DNA of 10,128 bases from JAWXCM01 sp034408745. GTDB taxonomy: Bacteria > Acidobacteriota > Terriglobia > Bryobacterales > Bryobacteraceae. Where the stretch lies: NCBI GenBank assembly GCA_034408745.1, contig JAWXCM010000288.1, positions 1 through 10,128 on the forward strand, given 5' to 3'. Below the pieces are notes generated by a model. That model made no database searches and was not told the DNA's origin. It saw only the letters and a list, made by a program, of their open reading frames with translations. Of this stretch, positions 1 through 7,002 are shown in pieces; within the stretch, counting starts at the first letter, position 1, and every line of letters starts with the position of its first letter. The translations under genes were made by a program, and so were the position numbers.

Positions 1-966
1 AAGCTCGCCCACCGAGTCCAGCAACAGCACGGGAGCATCCTCGTTCTCAGGCAGCCGCGTCCGCCTCGCAAAACGAACCCATTTGGCCTCCAGCTTCGCG
101 GCCACCAAGTCGAACCGCTCCGGCCTGCGCGGCGCTACGATAATTCGTACGTCGTCCAGTTCTTCGTACGCCAGCAAAACCGCGTCGTCCTCATCGCAGT
201 CCCCGTCGAACTCGGGGCCCACAGTGCTGGCGGCAATCCACAGCCTCCCCGTCCCCGACCGGGCCAGCCACGCCGCAACGGGAGCACTCACCGACGCGCC
301 CAGCGGATCGAAGTCGTATTTGAGATTCCCGCCGACAGCCACCCGATCCGTAGGCGCACCCAGCGCCAGGTAACGTCGACGCTGCTCCTCGCTCTGCACC
401 AGGATCCTGTCCGGCAGCGAAAGCACCGCCCCAAACAAACCAGCCCACCGCTGATACGAAGGAAACGCTTTGTCCGAGATCCGCCCGTTCACCACCACCA
501 GCCCGACACCCGCCCGCTTCGCCTCGCGGTACAGGTTCGGCCAGATCTCCGTCTCCATCACCACCAGCACTGCCGGTCGAATCCGCCGGATCACCTTCCG
601 CACCGCCCAAACCAGATCCAGGGGAGCAAAGAAGACACCATCTGCCAGACCAGCCAGCTTACTCTCCGCCGCGTCCCGACCCGCCAGAGTCGTACACGAT
701 ACGAAAACCGTACAGCCCTTCAACTCCTGCCGGATCTGCCGAATCAGTGCCACGGCAGAGAGAACTTCACCCACTGAGACAGCGTGCAACCAGACCGTAT
801 CGGGCACCGTCCGCTCAAAGGAAGCAGGCAACGCGCCGAAGCGCTCACCAATGTGTTTCGCATAGCGCCGGTCTCGAAAAATCCGGCTCAGCGCATACAC
901 TAACAGAAAAGGGAACGCAAAAAACTGAAAGGCCCGGTAGACACCGAAGATGAATTTCGTTCTCAG
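1..966 (-). CDS. waaA: 3-deoxy-D-manno-octulosonic acid (Kdo) transferase, C-terminus cut by window edge
   Basis: Transfers Kdo from CMP-Kdo to lipid A precursor at the cytoplasmic face of the inner membrane, an essential step of LPS core assembly. Reading from 966 down, a hydrophobic N-terminal anchor (about residues 5-26) is followed by GERFG (about 40-44, holding the family's catalytic Glu), HAVSVGEV (about 61-68) and METEIWPN (about 137-144). Later come VVNGRISDKAFPSYQ, LVQSEEQRRRYLALGA and WIAASTVGPEFDGD, with IIVAPRRPERF further on, all in the family order. About 320 codons are present, and the family is about 420-430 residues, so roughly the last 100 lie outside. The start is unclear: the reading frame has no ATG where homologues begin. 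CTG at 966 gives the right N-terminal length, while GTG at 1011 or ATG at 1056 would add 15-30 residues and run deeper into the opposite gene. Product identity is firm; the start is not. Confidence 0.92.
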   Translation of the reverse strand, partial: MRTKFIFGVYRAFQFFAFPFLLVYALSRIFRDRRYAKHIGERFGALPASFERTVPDTVWLHAVSVGEVLSAVALIRQIRQELKGCTVFVSCTTLAGRDAAESKLAGLADGVFFAPLDLVWAVRKVIRRIRPAVLVVMETEIWPNLYREAKRAGVGLVVVNGRISDKAFPSYQRWAGLFGAVLSLPDRILVQSEEQRRRYLALGAPTDRVAVGGNLKYDFDPLGASVSAPVAAWLARSGTGRLWIAASTVGPEFDGDCDEDDAVLLAYEELDDVRIIVAPRRPERFDLVAAKLEAKWVRFARRTRLPENEDAPVLLLDSVGEL

Positions 967-1558
967 AAGGCTGATGCCGATCCTCGCTCTGGCCGCAAGT
1001 ATAACGGCCACGCTGGCAGTTGACAAAGACAAAGGGCGCTTCACCCCGCCCACCATCGAATCGATTGAGACCAAACAGACCGGCAATGGAGTTACGGTTG
1101 CCGTCGTGCCGTATCACACTGAGGCACTGGCCTCGCAGGCCTTCGGCAAACTGAACCCCTATCAGCACGGAATCACGCCCGTGCTGCTGATCATTCGCAA
1201 CGATTCGAAGGAAAGCCTGTCGCTTGAGCGCATGCAGGTCGAATACATCGACAAAACCCGCGAGCGCATCGAAGCAACCCCAGCCGGCGAAGTGAAATAC
1301 GGCCGGTCGCCGAAACGTCCCAGCATGACCCCGAGCCCCATCCCCGGTATCCGGCTCGGCAGCAAGAAAAACCCGCTCGCTGCCGCTGAAATCGAAGGCC
1401 GGGCGTTCGCAGCGAAAATGCTGCCGCCGGGCGAGAGCGCCCACGGATTCCTGTACTTCCAGACAGGCCACCGCAGCGGCAGCCATATCTACATCACGGG
1501 AATCACGCAGGCGTCCACCGGCAAAGAGCTGTTCTACTTCGACGTGCCGCTCGACTAA
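950..1558 (+). CDS. Exported protein of unknown function
   Basis: A 202-residue protein that I do not recognise as a named family. The N-terminus (MNFVLRRLMPILALAASITATLA) looks like a Sec signal peptide: two arginines, a hydrophobic core, and small residues before the cut at about residue 23. The rest is a probable beta-rich domain: VTVAVVPY (about 48-55), VLLIIRNDSKESLSLERMQVEYID, a Pro/Lys-rich loop (about 123-142), then KMLPPGESAHGFLYFQ and HIYITGI near the end. The pattern of 'pronounced strand, NDSKESL, PPGES, FLYF' resembles immunoglobulin-like or DUF-type domains in which exported proteins describe relative strength of a side contribution; this is only a structural guess. Start 950 keeps the charged n-region; ATG at 974 is an alternative that would avoid overlapping waaA. 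No clear ribosome binding site precedes 950. The stop overlaps that of the convergent prolyl isomerase. Confidence 0.75.
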   Translation: MNFVLRRLMPILALAASITATLAVDKDKGRFTPPTIESIETKQTGNGVTVAVVPYHTEALASQAFGKLNPYQHGITPVLLIIRNDSKESLSLERMQVEYIDKTRERIEATPAGEVKYGRSPKRPSMTPSPIPGIRLGSKKNPLAAAEIEGRAFAAKMLPPGESAHGFLYFQTGHRSGSHIYITGITQASTGKELFYFDVPLD

Positions 1559-2433
1559 GCAGCCGGCGGTTTCGTCGCCGCGGGCGGCTTGGCTGCGGGC
1601 GGTTTGGCAGCAGGCGGCTTGGCTGCGGGAGGCTTTGCGGCCGGCGGTTTGGCAGCAGGCGGCTTGGCAGCAGGCGTTTTAGCTGCCGCAGGCTTCGCAC
1701 CCGCCGGAGCCGTGCGAGCGGGCTTAGGCTTCGCGACACCTGGCGCCGGACCACCCGGCTGCGCACCCGGACCAACCCGGCGGAACGTCACCGACACAAT
1801 CCGAACCGGTGTACGAGGCCGGTCGCCCGGGTCCCGAGGCGTGTTCGCGATCTTACTCACAATCTCCTGACCCGTAACCACCTGGCCGAAGATCGTGTGC
1901 CTGCCGTTCAGGTGAGGGGTCGGAACATCCGTCAAAAAGAACTGGCTCGATCCAGTGCCCGGACCCGCGTTCGCCATCGCCATCCGGCCAGGCCGGTCAA
2001 ACGTCAGCGACGGAGAAAACTCGTCTGGAATCTCGTCCGTACCGCCCATACCCGTGCCTTCCGGATCGCCTCCCTGGATCATGAATCCCGGGATCACGCG
2101 GTGGAAAACCAGCCCGTTGTACAGCGACCGCTTCACGCGCGCCTTCGTCTTCGGGTCCTTCCATTCTTTCCTGCCCTGAGCCAGGTCCATGAAATTCTTG
2201 ACCGTGAGTGGCGATTCCTTCTCATACAAACGCAGCAGCACCGGGCCCACCGACGTCGTGATCGTGGAGTACAACCCCGGGTCAAGAGGAGGAACGGGAG
2301 GCTTAACCGCGGCAGGCTTCGCAGCCGCCGGAGCCGTGGCCGGTTTTGCAGCAGCGGGCTTCACAGGCGCCGGAGTAGTCTGCGCCAGCAGCACACCGGT
2401 GGCCACCCACCCAAGAATTCCGAAAAGTCTCAT
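1555..2433 (-). CDS. Periplasmic cyclophilin-type peptidyl-prolyl cis-trans isomerase with Ala/Lys/Pro-rich arms
   Basis: Catalyses cis-trans isomerisation of X-Pro bonds and probably helps fold exported proteins. The 292-residue protein starts with a signal peptide (MRLFGILGWVATGVLLAQ), then an Ala/Pro/Lys linker (about 20-50), the cyclophilin domain (about 51-220) and an Ala/Lys/Pro-rich tail (about 221-292). Active-site motifs are intact: FHRVIPGFMIQGG (110-122, with the catalytic Arg at 112), SSQFFLT (162-168) and LNGRHTIFG (175-183). The Trp that binds cyclosporin in human CypA is His here, as is common in bacteria. The frame stays open upstream to 2565, but ATG 2433 places the signal peptide at the N-terminus and leaves the divergent nucleotidase start free. 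The last residues are repeated AAKPP units. The TAG stop (1555-1557) overlaps the TAA stop (1556-1558) of the converging gene, so no space is left for a separate terminator. Confidence 0.93.
   Translation of the reverse strand: MRLFGILGWVATGVLLAQTTPAPVKPAAAKPATAPAAAKPAAVKPPVPPLDPGLYSTITTSVGPVLLRLYEKESPLTVKNFMDLAQGRKEWKDPKTKARVKRSLYNGLVFHRVIPGFMIQGGDPEGTGMGGTDEIPDEFSPSLTFDRPGRMAMANAGPGTGSSQFFLTDVPTPHLNGRHTIFGQVVTGQEIVSKIANTPRDPGDRPRTPVRIVSVTFRRVGPGAQPGGPAPGVAKPKPARTAPAGAKPAAAKTPAAKPPAAKPPAAKPPAAKPPAAKPPAAKPPAATKPPAA
1582..1686 (-). repeat. 15-bp tandem repeat encoding AAKPP units
   Basis: Six consecutive in-frame AAKPP units (codons at 1582-1671), preceded by one variant AAKTP unit (1672-1686) and followed by AATKPPAA to the stop. 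The units differ at synonymous third positions (gca/gct/gcg/gcc, aag/aaa, ccg/ccc), so the array is not a fresh expansion. Period 15 bp keeps the frame under copy-number change. Confidence 0.9.
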
Positions 2434-2444
2434 AACTGCCAGCT

Positions 2445-2450
2445 TATACT
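2445..2450 (+). promoter_or_regulatory. Candidate -10 box (TATACT) for the nucleotidase gene
   Basis: TATACT lies 32 bases before the ATG at 2483, inside the 49-bp divergent gap. The octamer CTTATACT (2443-2450) occurs again at 5920-5927 ahead of the propeller gene. I see no good -35 at 16-18 bases upstream. On the other strand the same bases read TATAAG, which could serve the prolyl isomerase gene. Weak, position-based call. Confidence 0.3.
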
Positions 2451-2479
2451 GGGCTTGCCCCCATACTGAGTTTGCCCCC
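2446..2479. repeat. Two tandem 17-bp repeats in the divergent intergenic region
   Basis: Copy one, atactgggcttgccccc (2446-2462), is followed directly by copy two, atactgagtttgccccc (2463-2479), with two mismatches. They fill most of the gap between the prolyl isomerase start (2433) and the nucleotidase start (2483). They could be a tandem operator site or a slippage product. Confidence 0.8.
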
Positions 2480-2482
2480 CCG

Positions 2483-4159
2483 ATGCGACCTCTTCTTATC
2501 ACCAGTATTCTTCTCGCTGCCGCAGCCTTCAGCCGCGAAGCGAAAATCACCATCCTCGCCACCACGGACCTTCACGGCAACCTCTACCCGTGGGACTACC
2601 TCAGCGGTCGCGAGATGCCGAGAGGACTCGCAAAAATTGCCTCCCTAATCGCCGCCGAGCGACGCACCGCCCCCAGCGCATTATTGCTCGACGCGGGCGA
2701 CACCATACAGGGCGCATCTATAGAAAGTGTCTGGCAGACATACGTTTCCACCGGAAAGCTCCCGTTGAACATGAAGTTTTCCGCCACCCCGCCGCCCACC
2801 TCCGACCCCATGGCCGCAGCCATGAACCACCTCCGCTACGACGCCATGACCCTCGGCAACCACGAGTTCAACTTCGGCCTCAAAAACCTGAACAAAGCCC
2901 GCGACGACGCCAAATTCCCGTGGCTCTCCGCCAACACCAAAGCCCACGGGGCCCGCGCCTTCCCACCATCCATCCTCAAAACGGTCAACGGTGTCCGAAT
3001 CGCCATCATCGGCCTCACCACGCCCGGAATCCCCCAGTGGGAGAAGCCCGAAAACTACACCGGCTACTCCTTCACCGACCCGATCGCTGCCGCCCGCGCC
3101 CAGGTAGCCGAGCTCCGTCCCAAAGCCGACCTCGTCGTCATCCTCGCCCACGGTGGCATCGAACGCCCCGGCACCAATGAAAATTTCCTAAACGCCCTCG
3201 TCGCCCAGGTCTCCGGCATCGACGCCGTAATCTACGGCCATACCCACGCCGAAGTATCCGAAAAACTCCAGAACGGAGTGCTCCTCACCCAGCCGAAAAA
3301 CTGGGGCATGTCGCTCGCCCGCCTCGACTTCACCCTCGAGTCCGCGCCCGACGGCAAGTCCTTCCGCGTAGCGTCGAAATCCAGCCGCACCATCCCCGTC
3401 ACCGCCGCCACGCCCGCCGACCCCGAGATCCTCCGTCTGGCCGAGCCCTACCACGAAGTCACCGAACGCTGGCTCAAATCCGTAGTAGCCCAGTCACCCT
3501 CCGAGCTCCGCGCGGGCCGCTCCCGCATCGAAGACACAGCAATCATCGACGCCATCCACCAGGTCCAGCTCCACTACGCCAAAGCCGACGTCTCCTTCGC
3601 CGCTGCCTTCAACTTCGCCGCCCGCATCCCCAAAGGCCCGGTCACCATCCGCGACGTCGCCAGCCTCTACGTCTACGACAATGAGCTCTACGCCATCGAA
3701 GGCAACGGCCGCATGGTCCGGGAAGCGCTCGAAAACGCCGCCCGCTACTTCCGCACCTGCCCCGACTCCACCTGCAAAGGCTCGCTCACCAGCCGCGACT
3801 TCCTGGGGTTCAACTACGACATGGCGCAGGGAGTCACCTATCAAATCGACCTCACCAAACCCGAGGGCAGCCGCATCCAGAACCTGCAGTACCAGGGCGC
3901 CCCTCTGAAGGACGACCAGAAGCTCCGCATCGCCCTGAACAACTACCGAGCCGGAGGCAGCGGCGGCTACGAAATGTTCACCAAAGCCCCGGTCCTCTGG
4001 CGTTCGTACGAAGACATTCGCGACCTGATAATCCGCTATTACGCCGACCACGCCCTGCCCCAGTCCGCCGACAACAACTGGCGCATCGAACCGGAAGCGG
4101 CCCGCAAGAACCTCATCGACGAAGCCGCGTCGTTCACCAACCGGGCGCCAACCCAGTAG
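2483..4159 (+). CDS. Exported 5'-nucleotidase / 2',3'-cyclic-nucleotide phosphodiesterase family metallophosphatase
   Basis: A 558-residue periplasmic nucleotide-degrading enzyme of the UshA/CpdB/YfkN family, expected to release phosphate and nucleosides from nucleotides. After a signal peptide (MRPLLITSILLAAAAFS) the metallophosphatase domain carries all metal-site motifs: TTDLHGN (D29, H31), DAGD (D73), LGNHEFNFG (N126, H127), LAHGG (H223) and YGHTH (H253, H255). The C-terminal substrate-binding domain (about 335-525) holds PKGPVTIRDV, FNYDMAQGVTYQIDLTKP and IALNNYRAGGSGGYEMF; the last two look more like CpdB than UshA, so a 2',3'-cyclic nucleotide activity is plausible. C426 and C431 may form a disulfide. 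The frame is open back to 2189, but that part is antisense to the prolyl isomerase; ATG 2483 gives the signal peptide. No Shine-Dalgarno is visible: the start follows a run of C. Exact substrate is not decidable here. Confidence 0.92.
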   Translation: MRPLLITSILLAAAAFSREAKITILATTDLHGNLYPWDYLSGREMPRGLAKIASLIAAERRTAPSALLLDAGDTIQGASIESVWQTYVSTGKLPLNMKFSATPPPTSDPMAAAMNHLRYDAMTLGNHEFNFGLKNLNKARDDAKFPWLSANTKAHGARAFPPSILKTVNGVRIAIIGLTTPGIPQWEKPENYTGYSFTDPIAAARAQVAELRPKADLVVILAHGGIERPGTNENFLNALVAQVSGIDAVIYGHTHAEVSEKLQNGVLLTQPKNWGMSLARLDFTLESAPDGKSFRVASKSSRTIPVTAATPADPEILRLAEPYHEVTERWLKSVVAQSPSELRAGRSRIEDTAIIDAIHQVQLHYAKADVSFAAAFNFAARIPKGPVTIRDVASLYVYDNELYAIEGNGRMVREALENAARYFRTCPDSTCKGSLTSRDFLGFNYDMAQGVTYQIDLTKPEGSRIQNLQYQGAPLKDDQKLRIALNNYRAGGSGGYEMFTKAPVLWRSYEDIRDLIIRYYADHALPQSADNNWRIEPEAARKNLIDEAASFTNRAPTQ

Positions 4160-4172
4160 CCCCCGCCCACAC

Positions 4173-4208
4173 AAAAAAAACGGCCCGCGAGCCTAAAGCC
4201 CGCGAGCC
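4173..4208 (-). terminator. Intrinsic terminator of the GT-C glycosyltransferase gene
   Basis: Read on the minus strand: left arm GGCTCGCGGGC (4208-4198), loop TTTAG (4197-4193), right arm GCTCGCGGGCC (4192-4182), one G, then eight T (4180-4173). All 11 positions pair, two of them as G-U. On the plus strand those two become C-A mismatches and there is no T run, so the signal works for minus-strand transcription, 60-odd bases after the stop at 4271. It lies 14 bases beyond the plus-strand nucleotidase stop. Confidence 0.88.
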
Positions 4209-4270
4209 TCTCAAGGTGCGGTGTTGGAGTAATGCTTCCAATCCCCAGGACGTGTCCCGGCACACCTCAG

Positions 4271-5881
4271 TTACGGCACCTTCTCGAAAGAAAATACCTC
4301 CACCGTCGGTCGCCCGTTCGTGTCGGCAAACACCTTCGTGTTCACCTTCCGATATCCGTGCTCCTCGGCAAACTTCACAATCCGGCCCGCAAGCCCGGGA
4401 GGCGCCACCTCGTTACCCACCGTGTGGGCCACAAACGCCTTCTCCGGATCGGAAACCTGCATTAGGCAATATTTCCGGTCGTCATCGCTGCCCGCCGGAT
4501 CGTTAGCGACATTCAACGGAAGCCGGCCCCGCCCAAACAACCGCAAATTGTCGAAGAAGCCCCAGTCGACAACACAAAGTTCCTTCAGCCGCAGCGTCTG
4601 CAGATATCGAACCGCGGGATAGAAAGCCTCGGTCCACACCAACGTGCCACCGTTACGAAGCACATCGCGGTAATACGTACAAGTCACCAGCCACCCTGAC
4701 AGCATCCCGATCGCGCAAACCCCTGCTACCCACCGCCATGGCCGAGCCGTCCGATCCCCCACATACGCCATCGAAGCGGCAATCGCCATCGCCGGCGCGG
4801 GCCACAACAGAATCGAGTGGTGCGCCCCCGTCCCCCCGTTCTTCAGCGGGACCATCTGCGCCCACGTCACCAGCGCAAACACCAGTGCGAACGCGACACC
4901 CCGCGCCCCCGGAGGCCGCCACACCAAAGGCACGAACAGGAGACTCGCCCCCAGCATCCACAACTGCACCGTGTGCTTCGGACTGCCCGCCGCCACGGAC
5001 GCCCCAACCACCGCCTGTTCCAGCCATCGGTCCGGCGTCCGCAGAGGACCCTCATCCTCATTGCGAGCCACCGACCCAAACAGCGCCGAGCCGTCAACCG
5101 TATCCAGCACCAGTCGAGCCTTGTACACCACGTCCTCATTCGAAATATTCGCGTTCGACCGGAACGTGGTCCAGTCCTTGCGGACGTTATAGAGGATCAG
5201 TGGCGATGCCCCGACCAGGAACCACACAGCAGCCACAGCCAGCGGCTTAGGCCGAATCGCCGACAGCAACTGGCGCGGAAAACACACCGCGCAGGCGACA
5301 GTCAGCCCCACCAGCGACCACGCAAACAGCGCCTTGTCCCACATCGCGAGCCCAAACGCAAAGAAGGCCAGGCCCAGCCACAACAGCTTCCGGTCCTGCC
5401 ACCAGGCCACCACGCCCAGCATCCCGCCAATCAGCAACACATGCTGCAGCGCCACCGGCCCCCAGTCCCATCGAATGGTCAGCAGATACAGCGGATCGGC
5501 CGCCAGCAGCGCACACCCGATCACCGCCGCCCGAACACCCAGCGTCCGCAGCATCAGCCGGTAGAACCACCACACGCTGATCGCGCCGATCACCAGCGCC
5601 GGAATCCGGACCGAACCCGCACTGATCCCCGCAAATCGCAAAATCGGCGACCAGATACGAGCCTTCAGCGCGCCCACATACGACATCACCATCAGCGAAT
5701 AGTCGTGCCCAAACACCTTCACGCGCCCGCCGTCGTCGGCGAACGGGGCATAGATCCCGGCGCTGAACAACGCTTCGTCTGTCTGAATTCCAGGACGCCA
5801 GATCCACGGCAGTCCGGCAAGCAAAAAGAGCAGGCAACACAACAGCGCAAACCTGTTTGCGCGTACGATTTCGGGGCTCAC
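4271..5881 (-). CDS. GT-C type membrane glycosyltransferase (family 39, ArnT/PMT-like)
   Basis: A 536-residue inner-membrane protein expected to move a sugar from a polyprenyl-phosphate donor onto a periplasmic acceptor. The first membrane helix (about 11-28) is followed by WRPGIQTDEALFSAG (28-42): the acidic pair D35-E36 sits where GT-C enzymes keep their catalytic acidic motif in the first periplasmic loop. A second conserved patch, DPLYLLTIRWDWGP (129-142), precedes further helices. About ten hydrophobic segments reach to about residue 410, after which a soluble C-terminal domain (about 420-536, with LKELCVVDWGFFDNLRLFG) follows. The start is GTG at 5881; no strong ribosome binding site is seen. 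Spacing to the divergent propeller gene is 71 bp. Acceptor and sugar cannot be told; waaA, an LPS gene, is about 3.3 kb away and need not be related. A cytoplasmic-side start a few codons later cannot be excluded. Confidence 0.85.
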   Translation of the reverse strand: MSPEIVRANRFALLCCLLFLLAGLPWIWRPGIQTDEALFSAGIYAPFADDGGRVKVFGHDYSLMVMSYVGALKARIWSPILRFAGISAGSVRIPALVIGAISVWWFYRLMLRTLGVRAAVIGCALLAADPLYLLTIRWDWGPVALQHVLLIGGMLGVVAWWQDRKLLWLGLAFFAFGLAMWDKALFAWSLVGLTVACAVCFPRQLLSAIRPKPLAVAAVWFLVGASPLILYNVRKDWTTFRSNANISNEDVVYKARLVLDTVDGSALFGSVARNEDEGPLRTPDRWLEQAVVGASVAAGSPKHTVQLWMLGASLLFVPLVWRPPGARGVAFALVFALVTWAQMVPLKNGGTGAHHSILLWPAPAMAIAASMAYVGDRTARPWRWVAGVCAIGMLSGWLVTCTYYRDVLRNGGTLVWTEAFYPAVRYLQTLRLKELCVVDWGFFDNLRLFGRGRLPLNVANDPAGSDDDRKYCLMQVSDPEKAFVAHTVGNEVAPPGLAGRIVKFAEEHGYRKVNTKVFADTNGRPTVEVFSFEKVP

Positions 5882-5921
5882 TTAACCGGATCATCGCACG
5901 CACGCGACAATCGGATGAACT

Positions 5922-5927
5922 TATACT
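5922..5927 (+). promoter_or_regulatory. Candidate -10 box (TATACT) for the four-gene operon
   Basis: TATACT sits 25 bases before the ATG at 5953 in the 71-bp gap between divergent genes, in the same CTTATACT context as at 2443-2450. No convincing -35 hexamer is found at the usual distance. If used, the 5' leader would be only about 20 bases and lacks a Shine-Dalgarno. Confidence 0.3.
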
Positions 5928-5952
5928 CCAGAATCGGATAAACTGACAGTCC

Positions 5953-7002
5953 ATGGACCAGAGCACTCGTCGCAGCTTCCTCGTCTCCGCGGCCACAGCC
6001 ACCGCCGCGCCCCTAATCCTCGGCGCTGAGAACAAATCCGGCTCCGCCCGCCCGGTGACGGGACAGGGCGCCTGGAAATACGAAATGATCCACGACTGGG
6101 GCGAACTCCCGGCCGGAATCAAGTACGGCAACACCCACGGCGTGGTTGAGGACTCCCAGGGACGCATCTACGTCCACCACACCGTCCACAACACCAGCGA
6201 AAGCCACGACACCATAGTCGTGTTCGACGACAAAGGCAAGTTCGTCAAGAGCTGGGGTAAAGATTTCAAGGGCGGAGCCCACGGCCTCCACATCCGCAAG
6301 GAAGGCAGCACCGAATACCTCTATCTCTGTGACACCAAACGAGCCCTCGTCGTAAAGACCACCCTCGACGGCCAGGAAGTCCTCACCATCGGCTACCCCG
6401 ACCAGGCCAAAGAATACGAGCCCGGAGCCGACGGTAAGAAGAAGCGCTACAGCCCCACCAACCTCGCAGTCGCTCCCAACGGCGACATCTATGTGGGTGA
6501 CGGCTACGGCTCCAGCTTCATCAATCAGTACGACGCCAAAGGCAAGTACATCCGCACGTTTGGCGGCAAGGGTACAGCCGCCGGCCAGCTCGATTGCCCC
6601 CACGGCATCACGGTCGACACCCGCACCAAAGAGCCCGTCCTCACCGTCGCGGACCGTGGCAACAAGCGTCTCCAGCACTTCAGCCTCGACGGCAGACACA
6701 AGAGCTTCACCCAGGCGGAAAAGCTGACCGCCCCCTGCCATTTCTCCGCCCACAAGGGCAAGTTCGTCATTCCGGATCTCGACGCCAGCGTTGCCGTCAT
6801 CGATGAGAAGAACAACCTGGTTGCCACACTCGGCCGCGCCGGAGATGCCAAAGAAGCCCGGGCCCTCCGCACAAAGGAACGTTCCACCTTCGTGCCCGGA
6901 CAGTTCATCTGCCCTCACGGCGCCTGCTTCGATCACAAAGGCAACATCTACGTGGTCGAATGGGTCGAAGTCGGCCGCGTTACCAAACTGCAAAAGGTAT
7001 AA
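5953..7002 (+). CDS. Tat-exported NHL-repeat six-bladed beta-propeller protein
   Basis: First gene of the operon, 349 residues. The N-terminus STRRSFLVSAATATAAPLILG (4-24) is a twin-arginine signal with the RRxFL core, so the protein is probably exported folded, perhaps with a bound cofactor or metal. The rest is built of NHL-type blades: 'HG(V/I/L)-x-x-D-x-x-G-x-IYV' followed by 'VFDDKGKFVKSWG', clearest at 61-101, 168-205 and 320-345. At the same place in successive blades stand H62, H110, N170, H217, H263 and H322 (spacing about 46-60), five of six being His. NHL propellers such as peptidyl-alpha-hydroxyglycine lyase bind zinc with channel-facing His, so a catalytic role is possible; a binding role is equally possible. 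The stop TAA is followed at once by the ATG of the next gene. I cannot name a substrate. Confidence 0.9.
   Translation: MDQSTRRSFLVSAATATAAPLILGAENKSGSARPVTGQGAWKYEMIHDWGELPAGIKYGNTHGVVEDSQGRIYVHHTVHNTSESHDTIVVFDDKGKFVKSWGKDFKGGAHGLHIRKEGSTEYLYLCDTKRALVVKTTLDGQEVLTIGYPDQAKEYEPGADGKKKRYSPTNLAVAPNGDIYVGDGYGSSFINQYDAKGKYIRTFGGKGTAAGQLDCPHGITVDTRTKEPVLTVADRGNKRLQHFSLDGRHKSFTQAEKLTAPCHFSAHKGKFVIPDLDASVAVIDEKNNLVATLGRAGDAKEARALRTKERSTFVPGQFICPHGACFDHKGNIYVVEWVEVGRVTKLQKV

Noticed and set aside
845..1486. 213-codon open frame on the minus strand
   Set aside because: It is antisense to the exported protein at 950-1558 and in a different frame from waaA. It shows no family motif and looks like a by-product of high GC.
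1589..1870. Gly/Ala-rich repeat protein on the plus strand
   Set aside because: The repeats (AAGGL) are the antisense reading of the AAKPP array in the prolyl isomerase; there is no ribosome binding site.
2189..2482. N-terminal extension of the nucleotidase frame
   Set aside because: These 98 codons are antisense to the prolyl isomerase start region. The signal peptide and the metallophosphatase domain start only at ATG 2483.
2434..2565. Upstream extension of the prolyl isomerase frame
   Set aside because: It would place 44 Arg-rich residues before a good signal peptide and would overlap the nucleotidase gene.
4817..5941. 374-codon open frame on the plus strand
   Set aside because: It is antisense to the membrane glycosyltransferase and its product is a Arg/Pro/Gln-rich string without domains, as expected from a shadow frame in GC-rich DNA.
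6013..6993. 326-codon open frame on the minus strand
   Set aside because: It mirrors the NHL propeller gene, which has clear repeats and a Tat signal. The mirror product is a low-complexity Val/Gly/Ala string.
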